64,000 nucleotides of DNA. Source: Motacilla alba alba (lineage: Eukaryota > Chordata > Aves > Passeriformes > Motacillidae). The notes beneath the pieces are model-generated. The model worked only from the letters and a program-made list of their open reading frames with translations. It had not been told where the DNA came from and ran no database searches. The DNA lies in contig NC_052027.1 of NCBI RefSeq assembly GCF_015832195.1, positions 13,264,149-13,328,148 of the forward strand. The letters run 5' to 3'. This document shows, in pieces, positions 13,531 to 27,086 of the stretch. How positions within the stretch are numbered: position 1 is the first letter of the stretch; every line of letters starts with the position of its first letter. The translations under genes and the position numbers were made by a program.

Positions 13531-16500
13531 ATTTTTTCATATTTTGTGCTAATTTTAGAAATTCCAAGTTAGAAAATATCTTCCCTTTTAAATTATTTAT
13601 AAGGTTCATGTGCCAAATAATCTTTAAAATATGCGTGTTAAACTGAAAATGTATGTTACACTTTACTTGAACTACAGAGTTTCTAGTGTTACTTCTTGCT
13701 TTATCAAAACTTGAGGACTTTTCTCAGATTTGTGTTCTATTTTAATCATAAGATTTTTTCATTTCCATTATCCTGTGATCTGCTGCAAACAACCAAGTCT
13801 ACTTACTGCTGCTAAAATAGGCTGCTCTTACATGAAAGGCCAGTGCTGGTAGTGAACTGGAAATGAAAGGTTTGTTCCAATTCTTTCTCTCAGAACTACT
13901 TTTTTTCTACTGTCTTATGGTGATGGAAAGATCAAACACTATTTTATACACAGTAGTTCTATACTTCAGCAACAAAATGCTTCTTTATAATGTGCAACAA
14001 AAAAAAAAAGTCTGTTGTTCAACAATCTCTCTGAAAATTTTTCGGCCTCTTCTCTCATCCCTGTGCATAATGAACTCCCAATCTGTGCCTTGTTTCTTTG
14101 TAGCTGCACATGTAGCCTCCCACACGTGTTCCCACCATCAAACATTGAAGTCCTAGGCTAATAGCAGATCCATGGTGCTAGTACGTGTTTCCCATGATTT
14201 GGGAAAAGCCTTTAAATAGATTTTTATTGGTTTTAAAGAACGAGGTTATTTTGTGTTAATAATGGGCATGCATTAGGCTTTAGATAATTGCTTTATGTAA
14301 CTTAAAGTTTTGCCTTTCAGCTAAATAAACACTGTATGTGTTCACAGGTGTATTGTCCTCCAGGGCATTCTGCTTTTCAGGGTGGCAGCTGCTGCCAAGG
14401 TGTTGCTGATACAGCTCTGTGTATAATTTATTGGAAACAGGTGCTGGCTTATGATGAAGATAGACAGGAAACTAAAGCAGACAACATGTTTAACCACCAT
14501 TAAAAAAGTTCAGGTTCAGAAAGACAATGTGTCTGAGATGTTTGGTTGATGTTGCCAGCATCTTAGTGAGAGTTTCCAAGCTCCCAGAGATCCCCATAAG
14601 GAACAGATTGTCCAGGAACTGCAGGAATTGCATTCTAACGAGCATTGCATGCGATGGCGCCAGTGCTCGTTGATTACACAAATCCTTCATTTGCAGCTAA
14701 CAAAAATTAGGAAATGTGTTCCCAGGCTGATGCTAAAAATGACTTTGAAATGAGGTTAATACCTAGGGCTCTTGGGCTGGGGATGCTGTGTGGGACACAA
14801 CACTGGTGTGGGCACAGGGACACTTGGGCCTTTGCAGGATTCTAAAATCTTTTTTGTCCACACTTTACTGGGTGAGGACTGTAACAAATGACTGGGAGGC
14901 ACTAATATGTTGAAGCAAAAGTGGAAATCTGATTCAAATATACAGAGAAAGGACACTCCAGAGGAGAGTTCCTGTGCCACCAGTAGCTGACCCCAAACTT
15001 AAGCACTGCATAAGGCAGATGGATGGGGATGTTGTGGGAGCTGCTGCTTCAGTCCATCGACACAACACAGTGAGGGAGCAGCTGAGCAGAGAACAGATCC
15101 AGCACACATGGGAATAGGTGGAAAGCCTTCTTTTGGCCTCAGTGGGCTTTGGATTAGATCCCAGGAGAAAAAAAAAAAAAAGAACTTCTTTATTTTCTGA
15201 GGCCAAGCTAAACCATTAAAATTATTTAAACGTTGATTTTTTTTCCTCCCCTCTTCTTACTTCCCTTTGCTTTTATTGCAGCTTTAAACTTTTTTTTTTT
15301 TTTTAATAAGAAACTTTCAATAGGGGTTCATGAGGATGTTTATTCATGGATAGCAGTTTGCACATTTTAGCAAGTAATCTCCAGTTTAATCTCTAGTCTC
15401 TATAAGATACATATGTAGTAAATATGCATACTAAATATTTTTAAAAGAAGTTGTTAAAGTGTGTGCACAGTTCTTAAACCTCAAACCTTAAATATCTCAG
15501 TGATTTACATTTAAAAAAATACCCAAAGGCATCAGACCACATTATGGACTAATAGCCTGCCAAATTTCATTTTTTTGGAAATGTTTGAGTTACAATATAT
15601 GAGTGTAAAAAGGCAACTGAAACAACAAAATTTGGTCGAGAAAATATTGACCCCAGGCTGAGACCTTGAACACCAAAAATGTTGACAAAACTTTATACCA
15701 ACCCTAGGGGGCATGTCATGTTTAATACTGGCAGTACATGGAAAAAAGTTTGGCAATTTAATGCTTGTAATAATTTAAAAAACTTCTATGCAGTGGGTAT
15801 AAGCTTTTACATTACCATTCCTAATTTATACCAGCCTTCCTTTTCTTTCCCAAAGAATAAATGAACTACAGTAGTGGGGATAGAGGGGCTTGCAGAGAAA
15901 TCCCCCAATCATATAAACCAATGAAGCCACTTGCTGTACCCCACCCAAACCCACATACCTGGCTTGGTGTGATCACCCCTTCCATCTGATGGATAATTCC
16001 ATTTTCATGCCATTTACATTTCTGGATTATTTTTTCACATAAATTTTTCGTAGGAAAGCAAATAGTTGAACTGAAAATAAATCTCTTTAAAGGAATATAT
16101 GTAGAAAATCTTTATTTATATTGAAACTTCTTCAAATAAATATTCCGTTAATAAACTTGTGTAAAGAATGATAATGTTTCATACTTTAGCAAGTGATGAA
16201 ATACAATGCCAGAAAACAAGTGGAAAAATTTGATGATTGATTATTAGACTCCTTAAGCAAATAAATGTGCACTAGTTAATGATAGCTCCCTGTGATGGGA
16301 GTTTCAGTGCATCAATGCTCTGTAAAAAATAAATGAATGGCAGGAGTCAAGCAACTCTCCACCCTAATGCTTTGCATTTTAGAGGTCTACTCTCTACCAC
16401 CAAGTTACTTTGAGCAATGTGGTGGTTTGAGCTCCCCCACAGTTGCATATCAGTGATTAAAGTGCACTGACAGAGCTGCAAGAGCAGTGTGGAACAGGGG

Positions 16501-19500
16501 GTGAACAATGCCCCCCAGGTCTGTGCTGAGGTCACACCTCATGTGCTCAGCAGGGAGGGATTGTGAGGGAGCTGTGTCATGACCACATGTGAGCAAGTTG
16601 TGCCCCAGTGATTACACAATGACTAAAAGGGCCCTGCTTGATTACTAAACAAACAAAACCCAACAGGCCCCACAGGATCAACACTGTGGCAGCTGAGCAG
16701 GGGCAGCACGGCCCTTTTCCCAGGGCTGGCTCCAGTTATTTCCAAACACGTATTCCCACTTACACACCCAGGTTATGTTCTAGGTAGGTACTGGAAATAA
16801 TTACAAAAAAGATAATGGGGCCATTAAATATTTCATTATAGCCAATGGTTGTTCTAGGACACATAAAACCCACCTGGTGTGGGCTGGGCACATCTGCTGA
16901 CCTTGTTCCTGCTGGTTCTAAATCAAAGCTAATTGGCAGGAGTACCTTCCAGGGTGTGGAAACCCAGCTTACAGTCCATCGTGACTCAAATCATGAACGG
17001 AACTTGTTAACCTTGCCTGCCAGGACTGCCCATGCTTGATCTGTAAAGGTTTGGGACCTGGAGCAGTGGGTTGGAGGCACAGAGCCCACAGTGTGATGAC
17101 CCCTCCTCACATCTTCCCAGTGTTCCTTAGGCACTGCAGGGATAGAATTACTGGGCAGGGCTGGGTGTATGTCAGGTGGCCTCCCTGCTCCTTGGTGTTT
17201 TATGATGGGTGACTTGTTCAACATGGTTGAATATTGCTCATCTGAATGAGCAAGTAGAAACCAATAAATGACTGAAATCCACTTCTCAACCATCTCAGTA
17301 GATATCATGACGATTTTGGTAACTTTTCTTTCAAAGTGGGATCCCCAGATGATGCCATTTTCCAGTGTTGGACTTGAAAGCTTTGCATAGCGTATTTTAT
17401 TTAGCATCAGGTTAGATGCATTATATAGAAAATATGAGGTAATCAAAGTGAAAACAGAGCACTTCAGTTCCAACAAACTGAACTAATTCTGTGAACATGG
17501 GTTACATTGTTTTTCTTGACAAATTTCTTCATTGAATATTTGGAAATCTGGTAGCTTTGTTACAGTTTGGAACAAAGCTATACTTCAAGACCCTGCATGA
17601 GATGGATCTCCTGTGTTTGACATGGCTCTAATTTTTTTCTTTTTCTACTATAAATGGGAAAAAACCCAAAGGGTAAACAATGGTTCCCCTGCTCCTCTCA
17701 CTGAGCCTTGTCAAAGTGAGCTCCACTCAAATGATAACTGCAGTAAACTTGTGCTTTATACCAATCATTCATATTTTCATATTTAATAAATGAAATCTTC
17801 ATGCTCCTTGCACCCTTCTGATGCCACTGGTATGTAAAATCCAAAACTTACTCATCTTCTGCCCCAGCAGAATGACTGAAGGCAGTTAATTTTTCCTTCT
17901 TCCATCTCCTTTGTTAAACAGGAAGAGTGTACATATAAAATACAAAAATAAAGAAAAATTCTCAAGTAGTGAATAAATAGGTATAGAAGATATCACTGGG
18001 GCTATATAAAGGTGCAAAAGGTAAAGTTTTTTGATTACTTTGGACAGGGACAGAGGAGTGTGGCAGAAATACTAGAATAGTGACTTGGGTTGTTTCACTG
18101 GAAATGTGCCACATCTTTCTCTTCCTCAGACCTGGTGGAATTCATGCAAATGTCACAAAGCCTGACTGAATAGTGAGAAAATAGTTATGCCTAGAAATGA
18201 ATGGAAAAGTCAGTCACCCCCAGTGGTACACTGAAAACCTGACAGCAGACAAAGAGCAGCCTCTGGGCAACACAAAGCGAGAGGTATGGACTTCAGACAT
18301 ACTGAACAATACATGTTTATCTTAGAGATCATTCTTAATTTGCCTGCTTTGAAGTCTTTTGTCCCATTTGCTGCCCTGCACTGCCATGAAAGCCAGGAGC
18401 ATCTCTCAGAAGCACGGGTGGCTCTTTGTGATGTGTGAAGCTCAGGGAGAGTGCTGCTCCATGTAGTGGTTAATGCTGTGAAGCAGAAAAATGGTAATGA
18501 ACTAAGGAGCAGTAGACAAAGAATAACAACCAATATCTTGTCTCCCTTCACAGGCACTGCAGACACAAAGGGATCTTTAATAATGAAGGAGTTCCCTATA
18601 TAAAAATTTTGCCTCACCTCACCTGTAAATGTTGATGCTTCCATTTTCCTTGAGGCAGTTCAGGACCCAGAGAGGTGACTGCTTCTCTTTTGTAGTTGAG
18701 ATTTGCACAAGAAGTGCTTTAAAAACTTCTGCTGCATTTGTTAGTCAATTCAGGAAAGGGATGTTGGATTCTGAGGAACAGAAAGCAGAGAAGAAACTTC
18801 ATTAAGATACACACTTCTATTTCAAATTCTAATCACTTCTTATATTTATGTATTTTAAAAATTAAGGTTTGTGGAAAGGAAAATATGTGGTCTTCTCCAT
18901 CATGACAAAAATACTGAAGTTCACCAATTACCCTTGTACCTCGAAGTGGCCATGAAAATCATAACATGCTGCCTCTCTGTTTCAATAGAAAAAAAGGCAT
19001 TTTGCACTGGGCGTGAAGTATGAACAATATTTACTTCTGGATTTGTATGTACACAGTAACCAGCTACATGTTTGCAACAGCTCATTTGCCTCAACATGTC
19101 TGCAATATGAAACTTGTGAATTATGCATGTCACTGGTGCCAGCAGTCTTAAAATTATTAAAATTCTGAAGTTTATGTCTCTAGAAATGTATCTGTCCCTA
19201 AAAGACCTACAGAAGAGGCTTAAATATAAAGATTTCAGGAGATCAGATCTACTGGATTAAATGATTCTGCACCAAATTCAGTGACTGCATAAACAATGCA
19301 AATCTTTTCAGAAGGCAGTGGTCATTATTCCACAGCTTATTCCACAGCTCAGTTTACTTCTCAGTGCTTGAAGAGGAATTCACATTTATCCAAATTGTTC
19401 TTCCTTTTAATTTCAATGTCATACTTTTATGGATACACAAAAAACCATCCTAATACCTATTTGGAAAAATCTAATATTTTTCATTATAACCAAATCATAT

Positions 19501-22500
19501 TAAAAATCAATTAATTTTTATCTGTTTGAGACAGGGTTAAATGGATATCATACAAGTCAGATAGAAGCCTCCTAATAATTTTCCTAGAACTCCCTCGCTG
19601 GCATTCTAGATTACAAATATAGAAATAGCTTTAATTTTTTGGTACACACCAACTCAGTTTAGAGCTAAGAGAGTTGATGCCATTCCATAGGTCCCAGTCC
19701 ATCTCATCCATACAGAAGTTACAGTGTGTTCTCCAAGAGTGTTAATTTGTCTAGAAGTCAAAACCATCAGACTTTTGGGGGATCAATCCTGATTTAAGCA
19801 CCTATGATAATTACAAAATGGAATATCTTGTTAGAAATGTGACAAAATACATTGTCTAATTCTTCATCTGCTACGTATAGCATGGGAGGAGTTGGAAAAT
19901 TCTGTATAATCCCCCTTGATACCATCCAAAATGAGTTTGTCTTATGTTATCTTTTTATTATCCAATTTTCTTGGTAAAAGTTGGGCCATCTTTACCAAAA
20001 GAGAAGGCAACAGAGAATGGGAGAAGGCAACTAATTCATGATCCACCCACTTTTCAGGTAGATTTATGTCTTTTTGATTCCATCACAATGGATTTGTGGA
20101 TTATTTACTCTGCTTTTTTCTTCAGGTGGGAACAGTAAGACCAAGTCTATGTCTGTGTTTTTTAGCAAATAAAGCATAACTCCATGCAACCAAGTCCTTG
20201 ATGCTTTGAATCCAAGAGTAGTGGAGCACAAGGTGGCAAAAGGGTCCAGGGGGGAAGCGCTGATGGTTGGAGCTTTGGCATTTGTGACAGAAACATCACC
20301 AGCACATCAGGCACTTACAATCACCTCACACTGAGCTCATGGCCAGGGAAGTTCAGAGCTGTACCAACCGCCTTGTGCTCTCAATGGCTCAGGATGATCC
20401 CTAGCTCTGGATTTCTGCTGAATATAAAGCTACACAATTCTTGTCCTTATTATTGGCTAAGACATTTCTTGGAAAAAAAAAAAATTATTCAGTGTTCAGA
20501 AGAGGTCTCTCCTGCCTGAAAACTTACTTTTTGGGCAGAGTCCTCAGAGGTGGCAAAAGATGCTTGAAAACTCCTCTCTGAGTTCTCAGCTGGAGATACA
20601 CTGGGTTCTTTCTGGCTGATTTGAAAACAGCAGAGACCAACCTGAAATTACACTACAGGAATAAAATTCTCCAGGGACTATTCTGCTGACAGATCCATTT
20701 CGAAATACTGCAAATTCTGGCTGTGTCCCATCACTCTCCAAAAGCTCAAAAGAGCAGATGTCCTGAAGTGGCTAAAGCAGCATGATGACTCCCCTACACC
20801 ACAGGATCACCAGATGTCCTCTGCAGGCAGCCTAAAGATTGCTCCTCAGTGCTGGGCCAAAGGAAAAAGCTGGGAATCTGGCACAGCTTTAGAAATTATT
20901 TCCCTCATAAGTGTATCCTGTGGTTTTTTCTTTTCTCCAAAAACAGAGTTGTTTGAAAATAAAGGCTTTAAAATATCCAGGCAGAGATGGGTGTGTGGCC
21001 TCCCTTTATTTCAACAATCCCCATGGCTGGTTGTTCTGCAATGCCAACAAAGTTGGTCCCTAAGCTGGAAGAATCCAGTTTTCTTTTGGCTGTCTGGCCC
21101 AAATGCCATTAAATCCAGTTAAAAGTGCAAAGACCTTAAAGAAAGGAGGACAATACCTCTAAGCAACACATTACTGCAGAAAGAACAAATCTCAAAGGAA
21201 TTCCAAACAAAGTGTAAAGGAGTTGAGACAAAGAGAACAGAAGATGATGGGTAGTGCAAGATGGTAAAGAAACCATTTCTGACAGAATTACAGTGTTACA
21301 CCAAAATCTCCAAGAGCCCTTGCTGTAGCTTGGCTGTTGGGTCTGGACCTTTTTGTCAGGAGTGTCACTGCTGCCAGCCCTGCCCCTGTCCAGCCTGGGC
21401 TGGTCCAGGCCTGCACACACCTGGTGGGGCTCAGCTCAGCCCTTCTCCTCCCCAACACTGTCCTGTCACATCCAACTTCACCACCAGTCAAATAGCATGT
21501 TTAAAGCGTTGAGAAAAAAGCAACTCATGCAAATAATGAAATCCATGAAACTGTGACTGATAGGACAAAAAGTTCAAAATTGGATTTGATGGTACACAAT
21601 GAAGTTCCCAAAGTCCTGACAGCTGACAAAAAACAGTACCCACCCATCTTCTCCCACCTTTGTTTAGAATGGATTTGACAATTAGGGGTGATATCCTTCT
21701 GTCAAAACAAGCCTTCTGTTAAGTATTTTACAGGCACTCTAGGGATTCTGGCAAAGGGCTCACTTTTTGTGCAGTTTATCTGGAGTAGAAATTTCCATTT
21801 TATCAGATGATGCTATAAAATGAGATGAGAAAAAAAATTACTCTTTTTCTTCTTTTGGTTTCCTGAATCAGGAAAATAATGAATCTGCCCACGGGATAAA
21901 GGGAATCTAAACAGAGAGAAATACTTGAAAATTTAGCTCAATGCTGGAAAATAGTTCTAAATATAAATATAGTTAAATACATGTCTATGCACAAGCTTCT
22001 TTTTAAAAATATAAAAAACTACATTTATATAAATTGCTATCTGCAAGATTTATGCACATGTCTCACAACAAAGTTCAAGAACACAGGGAATGGCATGCAA
22101 TACTGAAAGGGGAAAATGCTGAAGCATGGAACAGCCCAGGGTTCCCCAGGTGGCCCATCAGACCTGCATTCAGGGGACACAAACCCAGCACACACAGGCT
22201 TAGAACTTGGGAGGCGAAACCTAGTTATGGCAGAAGAAGCACAGCCAGTATGATCCAGATCACCTCCCTTGATGCTTTCTGGACCCTCAGGTGCACATTG
22301 TGCTTTGGCAGTGCCATGGGACATTGCTTTCCAGTCAGGAGTCTTCCACAACATCCATATCCTCAGAAACATTGGAAAATGGTCATTGCTTTGGAGCACA
22401 ACAACCCCCAAACTTTTTAATTTAAGAAAAAGTGATTTTCTTGAAAGCAGAAAATTCCAATTGTCTTGACCCCAAGTACTCAATGACACTGAAGGAACAC

Positions 22501-25496
22501 CAGCACCTTCACCTTACAAGTGGTGCAGAATATGTGTGGCTGGTCCTGTCAAAAGGGGAGCATGAGTAGACCTGAAATCTCTGTAGTGGATCAGAGCAAC
22601 CAATTTTTCACTAAATTAGATTTAAACTGTAATTACGTACTTACTCATTTTGCATTTATTTGGAGCAAAAGGTTCTTCTAAATATAGTTCTGATACACAA
22701 GATCATCACAGGGGCAATACGACTGGCAATAATGTTTTTTTTAAAGACAGCAGACATGTTCTTTATGTAATAACAGGGCAACATATATAAATAATTTTAG
22801 GTCTGCATAAAATATTGAGGAGGTCCAAGCAATCCTTTTTCCTCTCTGTGAGTGGGGTGTGGGTAGGCATCTGAATGAAAGAAAAACTTCCAGCAGAGGC
22901 GGTCTTTTTTCCTTTACTTTACTTGGTCCACCCAAGAAGGAATATGGAAGAAAAAGGTCTGAACAAAGTTGTCACTTTGAAATGTTCCAGTGTGTTTTAA
23001 TTAAGGTCCAGAGTCTGGCAAAATTTGTCAAACTTTCCCTTTGAAAATAAGCTGGGTTTAACTTTGAAGAACGTTTCCCTGGGTTGCTAACACAGCTCTT
23101 GTCCAAAGCTGTGCTGAGCAGTGAGGCAGGACGAGGTGTGCTCCACATCCTTTTGAAGTGGGTGGAAAGACTCTCATGGTCCTCAGAGGGCTTTGGCTCA
23201 AACTCATAATTCTAAATTTAGGCCCACTTGTAATTGTCCTTTTCCCTCCTCTAACTGCTCCATAACTTTTTCTATTTGTTTGCTTTTGTAATCAGAAGAG
23301 ACAGAAAGAACTATTATATTCCTCTTTATGATATTCATGCTTCTTCCAGAAAAAATACTTTTTTACCACCTTTTGGTATGATCATTAGAAGAATGAGAAA
23401 AAAGATCAGAGGCAAACAAAAGCTGAAGTAAAGCTGCAGATGGGACTCAGTAGCTGATGCAAAAGGAGCAGACATACTCTGAGACAAAACAGATTAAAGA
23501 GCAGAGATGATGTAATAAAGAAAAATGGGTCAAAAATCAGGATGCCATTTCCTTGGTTAGAGCATTATTGAAGTCAACAGTCTTGCAAAACCAGGGTCAG
23601 GATGTGACTAAGAGTGAGACTTGTGCACTAGATGGTTAGTCTAGCCCTAAACTTTGTCGTCTGAGAGGTTTTAAGGACTGATCCCTCTTGGGATCCCTCA
23701 GTAGTAAGAGTGGAGACAAGAGATCAGGAACTGGTGAACTCTGCAGGATCTAGTGGGGAAAATTTTGTGGGAATGGCTACTATTCCTGGAGTTTTCCCTT
23801 CTAAACAAATGTTCTCTTTGAAGAATAATGATTGAAAAAGCCTGATGTCCTAAGAGAGAAGTTGATCTTATGTTTTTCCTTGATGCGACTTTAAAGGTGA
23901 GGTATGCATTCCACAGCGTGAGGAGAGGAGTTCAGTGCAGGTGGGGAACATGATCTGGCAGCTCCAAGTTGCAGGGGAAGGCTTTAGTGCTTGGCTGCAC
24001 TTGCACCACTATGGCCAGTGCTCTGTATGGGGAAAAACTCCATGGGCTTGGCATACACAAGAGGGGAGAAAGCCCCAGTGGCTGGAGATTCCACAGATAA
24101 ACCCTCATTGTCTACAAAGGAAAAGCCTTTGGCATCCTAGATAGTATTTGAGATTAATTAACAGTTTGTTTAATGAAGCTGCAGCCAGACATCTTTAATC
24201 CAAACACCTTTGTAGAGCACATTTATATGCAGAGCTTTGGGCAATTACCAAAAGTACTGCTTCATAATAAGAAAACAAAACTCATTTATGAAATAATATA
24301 CATGTATTAATACATTAAACCAAAGAAAAACATACACTTAGATATAACATATAAATAACTCTACAAGCCAGACAACTTTGACAAGATCTCCTGGACACTT
24401 AAAAAGCACAATAAACATCTGTTTTATTTCTGAATGCCAAACCTTAAAAAAAACCCCACTCTCTTGTTAAAAGTCCAGCTCCTTATTTTAATTAAATTAC
24501 CAGGTGTTTATAAAATATCATTCTCTTGTGAAACTACAGTAAACAGGAGAGATCCAAACCCCTGTAAATTGAGAATGCAGGCTTCAGCTGTCAGGATGTC
24601 ATTGGGAAGATTCAAGCTGCTTTGTTGGTGTGCATTGGTGCAGTGACAGATGTATACCAGCCATTTGAAGGAAGGTGAATGAGTTTAGAAGAACAAGTAG
24701 AATTGCTAAACAAATCATGTTTAAACACAGGGGAAAGAAAGGACAATGGAAAAAGAAAAAAAAATAGGAGTTTCAGTGGAGGCTATCTTATTTTATTGTT
24801 CTTATTATGTCTTTACTGGAACACACTAGAATAAATGCTCTGGGCTGTAAAATAACACCATTCAGCACAGAATGGATTAAATTCAGTCAGAACATCTTTT
24901 CTGATCCTTTGATTACATATGAGCAATGTTTGTGATTATGTCTCCCTTTTTCAGCAGAAAACACCAAAACATACCACGACATTGCTGCATAACATGGAAA
25001 ACCTTCTCTTGCTTGTGTAGATGTGCATGTACATTTATCAAATTAAACAGTGGTACTTTAAATTAGCAATGAAGGAAATATAGACATGACAAGGAAATCT
25101 AGGGAAATACATGTTGCTAGGAAAAATAGGAAGTTTCTCTGAGAGTATATTGTCTCTCTTGTAATTCATTAAGATGGTATTAACAGATTACAAGAATTGT
25201 TTAAAACAAAAGTGTTATTAATACTATAGATAAGACAGGAAAAATATATACTGTAACAGACACATGCAGATACACATACATACTCAAATACTGCTTAGTA
25301 TTTGAAGACAAAAAAAGATGATACAATCAATGGCCCAAAGATAATAAACTCCCTTGTATCGCATTGTCTGAGAAGCCACTGTTAAAATCCTTCTATTAGA
25401 GATGAATATTTTTATATCAAAGATTCCATGCACCAGAAATCCAAAGGTTGTTAGGGAGCAGTAGAAACATGCAATGCTGCCAGAAGCCAAAGTGAG
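13531..25496. other. No gene seen; noncoding sequence with A/T runs
   Basis: There is no gene or recognisable transposon in these 12 kb. Homopolymers include 14 A at 15168-15181 and 15 T at 15290-15304. A small direct duplication (attccacagct twice) lies near 19326-19348. ORFs of up to 161 codons (16991-17476 minus; 22037-22489 minus overlapping 22034-22420 plus; 18210-18644 minus) show no domain, no consistent splice borders and ordinary chance composition. Words near 23165-23205 faintly resemble an old amniote interspersed repeat but are too degraded to call. Confidence 0.5.
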
Positions 25497-25760
25497 GAAG
25501 CAGAAGGATCACAGTAATTACAGGTCAGTTATTCTGGCATTAGTCCTAACCAAAATAATGGAAAAGCTGATAAGGGCTTCAATTGGTATAAAATTAAAGG
25601 ATGACAGTATAATTGGTGCCAGTCAAGATGGCTATATGGAAAAGTAAGTCTTGCCAAACATTTTGGTGAATGCAACTACACAGGTGTAAGACTTGCATAA
25701 GACATTTGGCTTAGTCTCTCTGTGTAGTCTGATTAAAGGACTGGCACTGACAAAACCAGT
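25497..25760 (+). mobile_element. Ancient CR1-type LINE, reverse-transcriptase fragment, decayed
   Basis: The sequence follows the reverse-transcriptase region of CR1-type elements. Recognisable words are cagtaattacaggtcagtta (N-Y-R-P/Q-V/S region), ccaaaataatggaaaagct (K-I-M-E-K region), ggtgccagtcaagatggcta (the Q-H/D-G-F region) and aagtcttgccaaac (S-C-x-T-N region). Then comes acttgcataagacatttggc, equivalent to the 'LDFSKAFDTVS' block, which here reads LHKTFGLVS at the start of the 25693-26031 ORF. The reading frame is interrupted between these blocks, so the copy is dead. Divergence is high, indicating an old insertion. I see no 3' end, and the flanking sequence after about 25760 no longer matches. 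Confidence 0.75.
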
Positions 25761-26957
25761 TTATGGGCAGAGTGGCAAACGAGAGCAATACCAGCAGGAA
25801 GCAGCACGTTCAGCTTCCTGCCTGACACTGCTCCTGTGTGCAGCCAGGCTAACCCCTTCCAGGCAGAGACACAGGAAAGGAGACCAGGAACAGTCTGTCA
25901 TCAGAGGCCACGGCAAGGAAACAGCTACAGGAAATCCTGAAAGCAGTGGCAAAGCCTCCCTAACTCCAATAACCAGAGTTTTTGATGTAAAGATTCCAAA
26001 ACATAAGAAAATTCTGCAGAACTTCAAGTAGAAGACATATTATGAGACACATACTTAAAATCTGGATGGAGATCAGTGTCCAAACATTTGAGGTTCAGTC
26101 CAGAGTAATGGACAGGTTCAATTCCACTGCAGAGAGAGCATCTGGGGGATTTGAGGCAAAATATATAGACTGATCCCTGAAAGCTGCAACAGGAGAACTG
26201 AATCATAATGCATTCCAAGCCCTACTAAACAACTAAGTCTAGCCCCAACAGATTTTGTGTACGTTCATCACAACACAGATGCTTTCATGTCTCAAGTCTC
26301 TTGGGAACACCATGTGTTTTGTCTGTTTTGTTTCTTAATGATTTGCAAACTTTTAAAACTTGGCTGTGTTGCTACTTTGCTTGTGGGTTCAAGAAAAGAC
26401 AAGAATCCATAAACCTTTGATCCACATGCTACAAAATGTACTAGAAAAAAAAGAGAAGAAAAGAAAAGAAAACAGTGCTGTCAACAGGAAGATATAAGGG
26501 TTGGTTTGTGTGAATGGGGATAATTAGTTGAAATGTGATATTGAAATTGTTTTGGTTTTTTCTTTCTGGAAAATATATATGTTTGTGAGAATAGTTTTTC
26601 TGTAAAGTGTTTTAGAGAACATTTTATATCAGATTAAATCTTAAAGATACTTTTTCTGGTCTCACCACAAAAAAAAAGAAAGGACATTGAGTTTCATAGT
26701 TAGCTGCAGAAAAGAGAATTGTCATTAATGTTTTTATCAGCTATAGATTTAATAATCTAAAAGAATATTAGATCTCTTTAAAACTACATTTCTAAGTATC
26801 ACATTTCAGAAAGTATGGGTTGAGAGTTTTGTACTTCTCACTTTAGGGAGCTCAGCCTAACAAGAGAAAAGTCCCCTGCAACTTTCAGGGACTTCTCCAC
26901 CTTGCTAGAGAAGTTTATCCAGCAGAAGAGGCTGCTATGGGACACGCAGCTGCTTAC
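25761..26957. other. No gene seen; includes a 30-bp purine tract
   Basis: This is noncoding by eye. An uninterrupted purine run, mostly A with scattered G, spans 26443-26472. A/T-rich sequence follows at 26530-26800. The 112-codon ORF at 25693-26031 begins inside the dead CR1 fragment and continues into unrelated sequence, so it is not a gene. Confidence 0.5.
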
Positions 26958-27086
26958 CTGGCTGGTCCAGCTCAAAAGCAGTAAGTGACTGAGGATGGCA
27001 ATTTTCCTTCTCCTCATCAGATGGCTGTGAATTAAATCCTAAATAACAGCCGGGCTTCTGGTCCAAGCCAATTGCCTTGGCTCCGT
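26958..27086 (-). other. Possible cassette-type coding exon, unconfirmed
   Basis: Read on the minus strand, a moderately pyrimidine-rich stretch ends in ggactatag, then 129 open bases lead to a strong donor, gaccagccag|gtaagc. Both borders are phase 1 and 129 is a multiple of three, so the segment could be included or skipped without shifting frame. The translation is hydrophilic, with GAKAIGLDQKPGCYLGFN followed by SQPSDEEKENCHPQSLTAF. I do not recognise the protein. A glance-level likeness of GAKAIGLD to amidohydrolase ends is not followed by the rest of such a domain. Forty-three open codons are well within chance. Confidence 0.2.

Noticed and set aside
16420..16740. LTR-like start (tgtggtggtttgagct)
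   Set aside because: I find no paired LTR, polyadenylation arrangement, primer-binding site or matching terminal inverted bases.
16991..17476. 161-codon minus-strand ORF
   Set aside because: No domain, no splice logic and ordinary chance composition. The C-terminal half is Pro/Ser/His-rich without pattern.
22034..22489. Overlapping 128- and 150-codon ORFs on opposite strands
   Set aside because: Both strands are open over the same bases with no recognisable domain, typical of chance in locally GC-richer DNA.
23160..23205. Second copy of the old amniote repeat seen at 59640
   Set aside because: Similarity (aaagactctcatgg...gggctttggctcaaa) is too short and degraded to separate from chance.
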